NCBI GenBank assembly: GCA_006384855.1
Contig: VCJN01003009.1
Location: 108,554 to 172,553 of the forward strand
Length of the DNA stretch: 64,000 nt
Direction: 5' to 3'
Origin: Tetraselmis striata
Taxonomy: Eukaryota > Chlorophyta > Chlorodendrophyceae > Chlorodendrales > Chlorodendraceae
Part shown: positions 1 to 10,600 of the stretch, one piece after another
Layout of the letters: every line of letters starts with the position of its first letter
How positions within the stretch are numbered: position 1 is the stretch's first letter
The notes under the pieces: generated by a model
Databases searched by the model: none
Told to the model about the DNA's origin: nothing
Seen by the model: only the letters and a program-made list of their open reading frames with translations
Program-made: the position numbers and the translations under genes

Positions 1-250
1 GGCGCGGGCTCATCAGCTGTACCGCGCCTTGGAGGTGTGCATGGAGAAGGATCCAAATAAAGCTGCGGGAAGCCTTCGTCGACCTGTTCAAGCTATACAC
101 GGCAATGGCGCTCGCGGCTACGGCACTGTTGTCCCGCTACATGCACTTGAATCATCCCCATGACACGCCGACCAATGTGCGCAGACTTATGGAGGCTGCC
201 AAAAAATGGGAAGTCGACATAGCGGGTGGCATCGTCCGATTACCCGCACC
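1..250 (+). pseudogene. Decayed copy of an uncharacterised repeated protein
   Basis: This fragment matches the minus-strand coding region at about 1380-1615 base for base over long stretches. Both contain the residue strings TPTNVRRLMEAAKKWE and MALAATA. The plus-strand copy has small indels that break its frame near positions 50-65, where 'KDPQGNPKLR' in the other copy becomes an out-of-frame stretch, so it is not an intact gene. It is cut by the window start. Similarity to the other copy stops just after the AGGIV string near 236. The two copies point towards each other, as an inverted pair about 1.1 kb apart. I do not recognise the protein family; being multicopy, it may belong to a transposable element. 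Confidence 0.5.
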
Positions 251-847
251 CAGCAAGTGCAGCTGCAGCTTTCAGGGCAGGCTTCCTGCCGTACCTTAAC
301 ATCTCATGGGGCATGTACGAGGTCCCCGGGCCAGCGGCCTCCGTAGTGACTCCCATCATGCAATGGGCAGATAGAGACCGGCAGCCATGATCTTGTTCTA
401 TACTGGTCGACTCACGAAATTTTCCAGTGAAAGCAGCTCATGAGATGCTCCACTCCCCATTCGGAGAGTAGACTGCGAACATATGAGGCATAGTTGGGCA
501 ACCAACCACAGTGCTTAAAGGTGCAGATGATGCATAGTTGCCCATAGCCAGTAAAGTAGCGAGTCGCAATACGCAGAATTGCTGTAATTTTGGCATTGTG
601 TAACATTCTCAAAAGCCTTACCCATATGACTGTACCAATTGTGCCACCTCCCTTTGCAGTCCCACGCACTCAACAGACTGCCGGCAGGGGTTGTTTAAAA
701 CCGCCGTCGATTCAGATGGCCAAGGCGGGGGCTAGGTTTTGGGCGGTGGGCGCTTGGTGCGCAGGGTAGCGGCGCCGGACCGCTGCGAGAAATTGCTGGG
801 CAGCATAACTTCGATCGATTACATTTACCAGCTACACGGAAATTCAG

Positions 848-1901
848 CTAATAGTGCAGGATCATTATGTTATATGTGCACCACACATACTGCCCCACAT
901 CATGTGAGGACATGCCAAACCGGAATAAGTGTTGGTCTGTCACTATGTCCGGATCAGCATCATAGAAGCAGCTCAATTTCTCCTCGATGTGCTTCAGCGC
1001 GACAAGGAAGGCGTCATGCCCCCTGCGAATGTTTGGCCGAAGGGGCGCCTTGCTCGTCTGCCACACATCAGTGCGAAGGGGACCCTATCACCATGCGCTC
1101 AGCTGCGTACAGTCGGCACACAACGAGGGTGAGGTCCAGCACCGAAGGGTTGGTGTGGGTCACCTCCAGGAAGTACTGCACTTCCCCAACATACACATGG
1201 TTGTCATGCTGCTCCACTTCGGCACGCTTGTCTCGCAGTATGGCAAGCTTGCCGTACTCGTCAGTGGGCACCCACTGCTCGTCCTATGTCTTGAACACCA
1301 CAAGCCTCCGTGTCTCGGGCTTCTCATGTACAACCTGCAGCATGTGTGTGTACACCATAATGATGGTTGGGTACGGGTAATCGGGGACGATGCCACCCGC
1401 TAGGTCGGCTTCCCATTTTTTGGCAGCCTCCATCAGTCTACGCACATTGGTCGGCGTGTTATGGTTCATATAGCGGGACAGCATGGCCGTAGCCGCGAGC
1501 GCCATTGCCGTGAGCAGCTTGGACTTGTCGACGAAGGCTGCTCGCAGCTTTGGGTTCCCTTGTGGGTCCTTCTCGATGCACACCTCCATGGCGCGGTAAA
1601 GCTGAGCCCGCGCCGCAGTGAACCATATCCGGCCGACTTCGCTAAACATGTATATATCAGAAACCCGGGTATCGTCCGGCGCGTCTATGAGGGCGAACTT
1701 ACAACCCCGGAGACCCGCTGCCCCAACGGCGAGGATGCCCGTCCATGTATGTTCCTTGTCGAGAGAGGCATACATGTTGGTGTCGGTCCTGCGGGTTGGA
1801 ACCCACCCCGGCTCGAGATGTATGCACCCCCTCGCGATCAAACGCCGGGTGAGGTAATAGCTGAACCCCGTAGGGACGCCATCATACGCTGCGGACACCT
1901 A
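848..1901 (-). pseudogene. Uncharacterised protein with in-frame TAG and a frameshift
   Basis: A minus-strand frame runs from an acceptor-like CTAG at about 1902 to a TAG at 1284-1286. It then continues in the same frame with convincing protein (EYGKLAILRDK, YVGEVQYFLEVTHTNPSVLD) to a TGA at 1068-1070. A further stretch (GHDAFLVALKHIEEKLSCF) follows in another frame to about 848. No splice pair removes the TAG, so the copy is probably dead, unless TAG is read through. The part around YVGEVQYFLEV faintly resembles C-terminal parts of plant En/Spm-type transposon proteins, but I would not name it. A diverged second copy lies at 1-250 on the other strand. Confidence 0.4.
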
Positions 1902-2951
1902 GTTGGCCATACTGCTGGGCGAGGCGAGGAACCGTGGATATGGTGGGTAACGCCGGGTGCCGGCGGCGGATGGGTGCTGATTGAGTGCATGGGTTTGGGT
2001 TCGGTAGGATAGGTGGGAGAAGCCGACAACTTTGCTGCACTACAAGTCGGTGGCGGACTATAGCCTTGACGTAGTCAGCCGCTTGTCTCACTGTTTGGGC
2101 TTGTGCATACGCGTACCGTCGAATTTAAAGCTCATTACGACAGATGTCGCGACCCATTCCCCGTTAAGGGGTTCCTACGGACGAATTGAGATCATGTAGC
2201 AAATGTGTGTCAAATGTGTTCTCATGTAAACGCCAAATGCGGTCGCCATACGGGATATTACGCTACGGCTACGCAGCAAGCCGGAGTGCGCTATATAACA
2301 ACGGAGCGCGATGACTAGTCGTCCAGGCGCGGTGCCGGACTTAGTTTTTTTGAAAGCAGCATCTGCGCCTACATCACGCACACTCGCACGCCCACGCCAG
2401 CCATCAGTACCGTAGCTGCTCCTCCCCTAGCACCCTCCATCATGGCCACGCACGCCAAACTAATTCCATGCACCCCCGGCCTACGGCAAACCTGTGAGGC
2501 TTGGAGCCATGACCATACCACTCGGTGCTCTGTATGTGAAGCACGGGCCGCATCGTTGAGGACGTGTGGCAAGCATGTTCCGCGGCCATGCGACCAACAA
2601 CCATATCCGCGTTCACCCAGAGCATCCTCAAGGCGAAGACGCGTTCGGATATGCTCTCGCGGACATGATGAATAACTGCGCTGAGTGAAAGTAGTATGGC
2701 GAAGCCGCGGGAAGAAGAACTTGCTTGAGGCAGGTTTTCAAGTGTCCGACGGGGGTGTCGTCACGGTGTATTTTACCACGCGCGTACCCGACGCGACGCG
2801 TGTCCAGATCTTGAACCCAACACGCGAGCGCCCCCCCTACCTCCGTCGACGGTCCACCCCATACTCTCACAAGCCGGGGGCTGGAGTCCACCTTGAAAGG
2901 TACAGTGAGTCGGCGGGTGGCTGACATGATTGCGTAGAGGATTTGAAGTTC
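1902..2951. other. No convincing gene
   Basis: Only short frames without splice support occur here. The stretch is of ordinary composition and ends at the left edge of the large inverted-repeat element. Frames around 2628-2927 are open on both strands but show no recognisable motif. Confidence 0.5.
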
Positions 2952-2955
2952 ACAG

Positions 2956-2985
2956 AACAGTAATTTAACCTATTTTGCGCCGTGG
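2956..2985 (+). repeat. Left terminal inverted repeat of the 12.57-kb element
   Basis: Thirty bases pair with 15496-15525 in reverse complement with mismatches only at positions 10, 11, 24 and 28. The flanking ACAG at 2952-2955 is the presumed left target duplication. A further TTTTGCACC copy follows at about 2992-3000. Confidence 0.7.
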
Positions 2986-3248
2986 AATTCATTTTGCACC
3001 GTAGGGTTTGTTTATACCCTATTTCCCGGGTTTACTATCAGTACTTAAGACTCACTGGTGATGTAGCTTGGGTTTGTAGACCTTGGGTGCAGTGCAGCAT
3101 TCAACAGCATGAAGGCCAGCCGCGACGCATATCCAATGTTGGTTTTGGAGCATTTTGTCCAAAATGGGACAAGATGAGGCAATGAAATCAATATTTATTA
3201 TGATTATTACATCCAGCGGCTAGCTAGCCACAAGACGTTGCTGATAGT

Positions 3249-6200
3249 TTATTCGTTGAGCATCCCCAACTCAAGCAAGTCCTTCTTCGTGGCTGCGTTA
3301 AACTTGACGACTCCGCCGGGTTTGCGTTGCGCTGGGGTGGTTGACATGACGTGGACGCAGTTGTTTCGTGGCTGGCTGATTTGCCACCCAGTTTGCGCAT
3401 ATGTCTTCACGACTTGGACGCTTTTACCGTACCACTTCTTTCTGACCATGGTGCCGTCCTCGTTGAACACCTCTCGACTTCCCGACGCGTCGTGGATGGC
3501 CTTCGCGTACGATAGGGGGACGGCTTCAACAAGCTTCCAAGGAAGCGTCAGGCACTTCTCCCAGCTTGTGTCAACTGGCTTCTTCCCTCCTTTTGTCTGC
3601 GCGTACAACCATAGGGGCATGAGGGGTTTGCCCTTTGCATCGGCATGGAAGGGCTCGTATACGGCCACGGTCAACGTGTCTTCGGTAGTCTCGCGCGACT
3701 TCACAAGCCCGATGACGAATCTCGACTCCCAATCACCAAGAGTTTCAGGACACTTGTCTTCCTCATGCACCTAACGATGACCAAGACCGCGAGCTATGTT
3801 AGTCCCGAGCGAGACGCCACGCCATTTTTGTCCCAGCTGGGACAAAATAACAAGCAAGGTAGAAGAACCAAATTGTTTTGTCCCGTAAAGGACAAAAATG
3901 ACAAACAATGGGACTCACATCGGAGACGTCGATGACAACGAGGTTCGAGCCCTTTGCATCGCTGGGCGATGTGTTGTCATGAAGCCTCTCCTTGGCGCCG
4001 GCGTGAACTCCCCGGAAGGCGCTGTCATCTTGAAGCACTTGAGCACGAACCTCGGCTTCAACGCGAGCGGCTTCGGCATTGTTGAGGTCTGCGTTGGTAG
4101 CCATCGTGTGACGTGCCTCAGCAGGCGCGGTCTGCCCGTGCTCGCGCAAGAAATCGTCAACTTCCTCTTTCCGTTGCGGCCAGAACCCGGAGAAAGCTGC
4201 CGAAGGAGCAGTTTGCATCTCATCCAAGTCGTCGAGCAGATTCTTCCAGCTCTCGCGCTCGACTGGGGAGAAGTGCCACTGGACCGCCAGGTCCGTGATG
4301 TACGACCTGACCTTCTTGAAATCATCCAAGTACCTCCGGACCTTCACCGCGTCGGGCTTCTTTTTGTCGCAGAGAGCGTACAAAAGGGGCCGGCCCGCAC
4401 GAATCTCGGGCGTCCCAGTTGGCGCGCTCTTCAAGATCTGCACGGGCTCAGAAAGCGGTGTGTTGGACCACAAGGCGGTGCGCAACGAGCCGCCAGACGC
4501 GGCGGCGTCGTCACGGGTGAACTCGAATTTGTGCGGCTTACTGATGTCCTGAATGTGGTCTTGGAAATGGGGCCTTAACCACTCAGAGAAGTCGAGGGAG
4601 AATGAGAGCTCAGCAATCTCCGGAGTGGGCGAGAATGCCTTCGCCACCAAGTCAAGAAAGGCCTCGATTGTGTAGGCGGAGCTGCGAGATAGCGCAAGAC
4701 TGATGCGGCTGAAGATCTGGTCAACCCGTTCGTGAGTGTGCCCGACAGGCAAGAAAGCCAAATGAATGACGTCGCAGATGCCGATAGACACAAGCCAATT
4801 GCAGAGGGCCGCCACGTTCCTATTCTTGTTCTCCCTGACGGTGTTGTCCATCTGGATTCTGATGTACGGAATCTTTCTACCACGGTGTTGAATTTCCTGC
4901 ATCGCAGACCAGATTTCATCAGTCCATGGCTACCGGACAACCACGGCGAACCTATCGGGAGGCTAACGAGCTCACCTTCATGATCGTGATCCATATCAGA
5001 GTGCACGTCGTGGACGAATCGTGGGGGATGGTGTTGGTGTAGTAGTAGATGTCGTCCGGGCGGTATCCGTCGTACTTCACACAGGTGAGGTGGTACTTGA
5101 GGAGCATGTCGGGCTTCACAGTCTTGGGGATGCGAACCCAGTGAGGCAGCAGGGTCTTCGCGGAGTCCATGCTATCAATTTCGAAGAAGAAGAAGTTTCC
5201 ATGGCCAAGGCGCGACTGGAAGACGGCGTTGTTCAGATCCCTTCGTTCCTGGCGCACTCTCTCGAGGTGTACCTTCTGCTCAGCTCTGACCTGACGCCGC
5301 CTCACCAGCTGCTGATGTTGACGGTGCACTAGACGTTCCTCTGGCGTCATGTCCTTTGTGCAAATCTCGCGAGCTTGGTCTCTGAGTGCTTTGCCCGCCG
5401 CGCATATGGGACAGTGGCTGAATCGCTTCACCTTCGGCGTGGTGACATCCGGGAAGTCTTCCTTCCAAGTCCGGCGGAAAGTGTCGAACGATGCGAGCTT
5501 CACTTCGCTCTCGGTAGCCAAATCTACAAAGGGGCAGGGGCATGATAGGTCGGTATACCAATAAGGTCTCATAATGCGAGACAGAAAAGTTCGGTCTAAA
5601 GTGGGTCGAAATAATTATATCGGTAGTGGGTGAATAATTCTGTAATCAGCTTGGCGAAACAATCTGTCATCAGTGTGACGAAACGGTATGTCAGTAGTGG
5701 GACAAAACCGTCTCTCAGCAGTGGGACAAGACGTTCTCTCTGCAGTGGGACGATATCGGCTAATTATGTGGGACAAATACTTTTGTGGTCGGTGGGACGA
5801 AACGGTATGCCATGAGCGGTGCGAAACGTTCTGTCATCAGTGGGACGAAATCGGTCCGGCGTCGGTGGGACTAAACGTTCTGGCGATAGCGGGACGAAAC
5901 GGTTTGTCATCAGCGGGACAAAACGGTCTGTCATCAGCGGGACAAAACGGTTTGTCATCAGTGGGACGAAACGGTTCGTCATCAGCGGGACAAAACGGTC
6001 TGTCATCAGCGGGACAAAACGGTTTGTCATCAGTGGGACGAAACGGTTTGTCATCAGTGGGACGAAACGGTTTGTCATCAGTGGGACGAAACGGTCTGTC
6101 ATCAGTGGGACGAAACGGTTTGTCATCAGTGGGACGAAACGGTTTGTCATCAGTGGGACGAAACGGTTTGTCATCAGTGGGACAAAACGGTATGTCATCA

Positions 6201-7143
6201 GCGGGACAAAACGGTTTGTCATCAGCGGGACGAAACGGTTTGTCATCAGCGGGACGAAACGGTCTGTCGTCAGCGGGACGAAACGGTATGTCATCAGTGG
6301 GACAAAATGGGCCTCACCACGGAGAATGGCGTTGTCGTCCTCGGCCCACGACTTGTAGTAGTAGTAGACGCAAATCTTGGTCATCCAGGGAGGTAGGTGC
6401 TTCTTGAAGGTCTCGCTGTTTCCGTCATGAAAAGGCATGATCTCGACGTGACCGAGGTCATCCGAGAAGAAGTGCTCGAGAAACATGCGCACATGCTCCC
6501 TCGGTCCGGTCTGTCTGCTCTCGTATTGCTTGCGCTGCCTGATGTACGTGGGTTCGTTATCCACCACCGACCGCTGGATCACGAGACGTCTGTGTTTCGA
6601 GACCTGATGCAAGACCTCCCACGCACGCCCACACGTGTAGATGGGGCCGCGATGATCGAAAGATCGCAAGTAGCCACCGTGATCGAACATGTAATCGAAC
6701 TTGTCGGATGCCGACTCGTAGCCACCCCTGAGAACCTGAGCGAGCCGGTCAAAGGAGCGGTTCTGATTGCCAGAGTATACGGTCAACGCACGGTCCAACA
6801 CGGCATCAACGAGGGCCTCTCCGCACTGTGTGTATAGCTTGTGCACGCACTTGCGCGAACAGCATGGCGACTGCTCGCTAGCCTCCTTGGCGAGCATGAG
6901 GCGGATACAATCGCGAGAGGTGCGCTTGCTGATCAGAGACGAGACCTTGCCATTACCGCTTTCGGCGACCTCATCGCAGCCCTTGCCCCACGTGTACTTC
7001 CTTTTCTCAGGCTCCTTACGATCACTCGCACGCGCGTCGCAATCACACGAGTACCCACTGCGGCACGAACACAGCGGTACTGTAACTGTAGTGTCCGACG
7101 CGCCGGATCCTGGAGAAGAGGCCATGCTTTCGACCGCCGCCAT
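3249..7143 (-). CDS. DUF7869-like putative DDE transposase, four exons
   Basis: Exons 7143-6318, 5595-4976, 4929-3919 and 3770-3249 join in phase to 992 codons ending in TAA. All introns start GTGAG; acceptors are TTTAG, GGTAG and GTTAG. Residues 1-275 include a Cys cluster (SPCCSRKC). Residues 335-345 hold a CPIC zinc-binding pair. An acidic motif EIDSMD lies near 416, MDNTVRENKN near 510, and FLPVGHTHERVD near 552. Asp416, Asp510 and the GHTHExxD segment look like an RNase-H-fold triad. The MDN..ENKN and VGHTHE strings are the hallmark I remember for DUF7869 proteins of protist and metazoan transposons. The third exon ends in a coiled, charged stretch. Intron 1 (5596-6317) holds a 24-bp repeat array; intron 2 is only 46 bp. 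The frame is unbroken, so the gene may be active. The start was chosen at MAAVES; the frame is also open upstream. Confidence 0.65.
5641..6309 (+). repeat. 24-bp minisatellite array 1, in intron 1 of the transposase-like gene
   Basis: About 17 regular units (from ~5881) follow about ten degenerate units. The plus-strand unit begins TCATCAGTGGGACGAAACGG and ends TTTG, with GTGGG/GCGGG and CGAAA/CAAAA variants. Since 24 is divisible by three, every frame stays open and produces false 8-residue-repeat proteins on both strands. The array lies wholly between the GTGAGG donor at 6317 and the TTTAG acceptor at 5596, so it is spliced out. Confidence 0.9.
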
Positions 7144-7683
7144 GCAGCGCGGGGCGAGTGGGTGGGGGGGGGGGGGTGAAGGACTGTGATGTGTGGTGAG
7201 GAAGAGTGACGGCCGATGACCGTTCTCGGACGGGCCGTTGACCGGGGTGCATAATATCCAGGTGCGGGTCAAAATAATTGATGACTCAAATACCGTGTTA
7301 TTTCGTGCTTCTTTCGTATGTCGGAAATAGTTCTATACTAGTAAGTACACCCGAATCCAATCCAAGGAATATATCATCCCATGAAGGAATATTATTGCCA
7401 CGCCACTGTACTCTCGTACCGTTATGACTCTCGAGTAGGGAATATTTTATCTTCCAGTAATAGTAATATATAGTCGCAGTAGTTAGCCCTGTATATTCGT
7501 CGCGGTGCAAAATACATGAACCTGATGACGACGACGAGGTACACTATAGTGTGCGCACGCGCGCCGTTGGTCCAGCAGGGGTCAGAGCGGCGGCAGACGG
7601 AAACCACGTCATTTTCACCTCTCCCTCACCGCTTCCCACCAAGAAACCCGCTCATCTACCGCGTCAACCTACCTACCGCCAGA
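7144..7683. promoter_or_regulatory. Shared divergent promoter region of the element
   Basis: This 540-bp gap separates the start codons of the minus-strand transposase-like gene and the plus-strand methyltransferase-like gene. It is AT-richer than the coding DNA around 7290-7530 and should contain both transcription starts. A 10-base G run lies at 7167-7176. No clear TATA box was seen, so the promoter role is inferred from gene arrangement only. Confidence 0.45.
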
Positions 7684-10600
7684 ATGGCGCCGAAGAAGAA
7701 CGAGCCTGCCAAGGACAAGGAAGACAAGGACGACGCCACCCCAGGTGAGTTGCGCGCGCGTACAGTAGCTGCCTGCCTGCTCGACGCGTGATACGGCCAG
7801 ATCTAGCGAGTTCGGTTAGGGTTCACTGTAGAAGCGGTGTAATCTAGGACCACTCGAGGTGTAGGCAGACGAGTGGCAGCGTACAGTAGCCGCCTGCCTG
7901 CTCGACGCGTGATGCGGCCAGATCTAGCGAGTTCGGTTAGGGTTCCCTGTAGAAGCGGTGTAATCTAAGACCGCTCGAGGTGTAGGCAGACGAGTGGGAA
8001 TAGAAACCCAAACGAGACGAGCGGCATCAGGGTCCTGCAGGGTAGTATTACGTCCCGTCGAGGCAGCTGTTGCAAGCAGTAAGGATGCTAATTGGTGGTG
8101 GGAGGGGGTGGGGGTGAAGAGCGGCCAGGGGGAACCTCTGCCTGTACTCCGCCGTAAGGAGTGGTTTAATTTTAGTGTGAAGCGCAGTACTTAAAGACAT
8201 TACATTATTAAACCGCAGTACATAATGTATTGAAAATAGTTTTGTCATCAGCGGGACAAACGGTTTGTCATCAGTGGGACAAAACGGTTTGTCATCAGTG
8301 GGACGAAACGGTTTGTCATCAGTGGGACGAAACGGTTTGTCATCAGTGGGACGAAACGGTTTGTCATCAGTGGGACGAAACGGTTTGTCATCAGCGGCAC
8401 GAAACGGTTTGTCATCGGTGGGACGAAACGGTTTGTCATCAGTGGGACGATACGGTTTGTCATCAGCGGGACGAAACGGTTTGTCATCAGTGGGACGAAA
8501 CGGTTTGTCATCAGCGGGACGAAACGGTTTGTCATCAGTGGGACGAAACGGTTTGTCATCAGCGGGACGAAAGGGTTTGTCATCAGCGGGACGAAACGTT
8601 CTGTCATCAGCGGGACGAAACGGTTTGTCATCAGTGGGACGAAACGGTCTGTCATCAGTGGGACGAAACGGTCTGTCATCAGTGGGACGAAACGGTCTGT
8701 CATCAGTGGGACGAAACGGTCTGTCATCAGTGGGACGAAACGGTCTGTCATCAGTGGGACGAAACGGTCTGTCATCAGTGGGACGAAACGTTCTGTCATC
8801 AGCGGGACGAAACGGTCTGACAGGATATGATGTTTATAGGCCGAAGGTCCAAGCGGACATCAAAACCTACCGAGAAAGCAAAAGAATTCGATGCGCTCGG
8901 AGCGCTAGTAGGGAGAAAACACAAGGCGTCATCTTCTGTGCCAGAGCAGCCGGCGGCGAAGAAGAGCCGTGCAGCCTCAGCTTCTGCAGCTGGAGCCGGC
9001 GCTGAGGCATCAGGTAACCCCTGGAAACCGAGCCTTTTACGAGGTAGAGTGCCGGCTTACGGCACGCACTCGCAAGGAGAAAGATCGGCCGCCTTGCTTT
9101 TGAGGGCCCGAATCAAGAGCGGCCAGGTCCTCTCAGATGCTCAAATGCAGACAGCGCGAAGGCTAATGGATTACGAAAAGCTCATGCAAGCTTACTATGA
9201 ATCAGGTCCTTGCCTCTCCAATCAAATGATTTTTGTGAGTGCACAGTGTCATATTGACATTGTTTGAAATCATGTGCGTTGACAGGTTCGAAAGGACGCG
9301 CACATGAGACAGTAGCGACTAAAGCTTCAAAGGAATCCAAGGGGAAAGAAAAGGTTTCAGAGACGATTGTGACTCCAGGTAATTGTGACTGAAAGTATCA
9401 ATCCCTGCCTTTGTGAGTGCACTGTGTCATATTGACATTGTTTGAAATCATGTGTGTTGACAGGTTCGAAAGGACGCGCACATGAGACAGTAGCGACTAA
9501 AGCTTCAAAGGAATCCAAGGGGAAAGAAAAGGTTTCAGAGACGATTGTGACTCCAGGTAATTGTGACTGAAAGTATCAATCCCTGCCTTCTCACTCCCTT
9601 CGATTACTTTCTCGTCAATGAGTTATCTGACGTTCCAACATGTCGTAAATTGGCGCAGGCAACCGCGTCGGAAGCAGCTGGTAAATCGGGATCCCCAGGT
9701 AAGAAAAATTACGCTTGGCTTTGATGGTGTATGGCGATACCGTTCAGTAGTTAATCGTGACGCCCACTGCAGGTGTGTTGAGTACTCTCTACTCATTCTT
9801 TACAGGTTCCCCGAATCAAGGCTCTTCTTTGTCTAAAGGCCCGCCTCAAGTACCGGAAACAGAGCCTGAGCCTGAAATAGAGCACACTGAGCCGGAGCCG
9901 GAGCCCGAGCCCGAGCCTGAAACAGAGCCCAATGAGCCCGAGCCAGAGCCTCGACATGAGCCTGAAACTGAGCCAACTCAGATGGAGCCCGAGCCGGAGC
10001 CCGAGCCGGAGCCCGAGCCCACTCGGCTTGACCCGGAGCCAGAGGCCGAGCTCGAGACTCCAGCGCCGACTACCGGGCAAGCGTCCGGTTCTGGAGCCTC
10101 TGGTTCTCGAGCCCCTATTGCCGAGGCTCCGAGAAGGGTTCCTGAATTCCTCAGTATGTGCACGGATGAAGAGGTCTTCGGCACAGAGGAAGAACAGAGG
10201 CAACGGGCGGCAGAGAAGCGTAAGCAAGCTCTCGACATCACCGGCACTCCCGGACCCGAGAGGAAGACAAAGCTGATGACGGTCGCCTCTTACGACGACT
10301 TCTTTGACGAGAGGGACGGGTCCCAAGAAGATGACTCCTACAGCGACTTTACCTCAAGGAGCTGGACTATCCACTGGTTCAAGAACGCAAGTGCTGAGGT
10401 CGAGATCTATTTGTACATCGAATTGCACAAGGCGAGCCTGCTGACTGGCAAGGACTTTTTCGATGATCCGAACGGGCCACTTCTCGCGTGTATCGGAAAG
10501 ATCAAGGACGTCGAGCTGGACTCGGCCGGAAACTACGAGGTGAGTAAAGCTTATATGATGTCTGAATTCGTGTCAATGTCGTGTTTCAATAAGTATTAAT

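Noticed and set aside
1284..1286. TAG reassigned to an amino acid throughout the genome
   Set aside because: XDH reaches its expected C-terminus at TAG, and the affected frames are otherwise decayed. Kept only as a low-rank observation.
5641..6309. CRISPR array
   Set aside because: Units are directly adjacent without unique spacers, and the DNA is eukaryotic.
9806..10100. Glu-Pro repeat as a separate minisatellite
   Set aside because: It lies within a long coding exon, varies at third positions and is part of the predicted protein.
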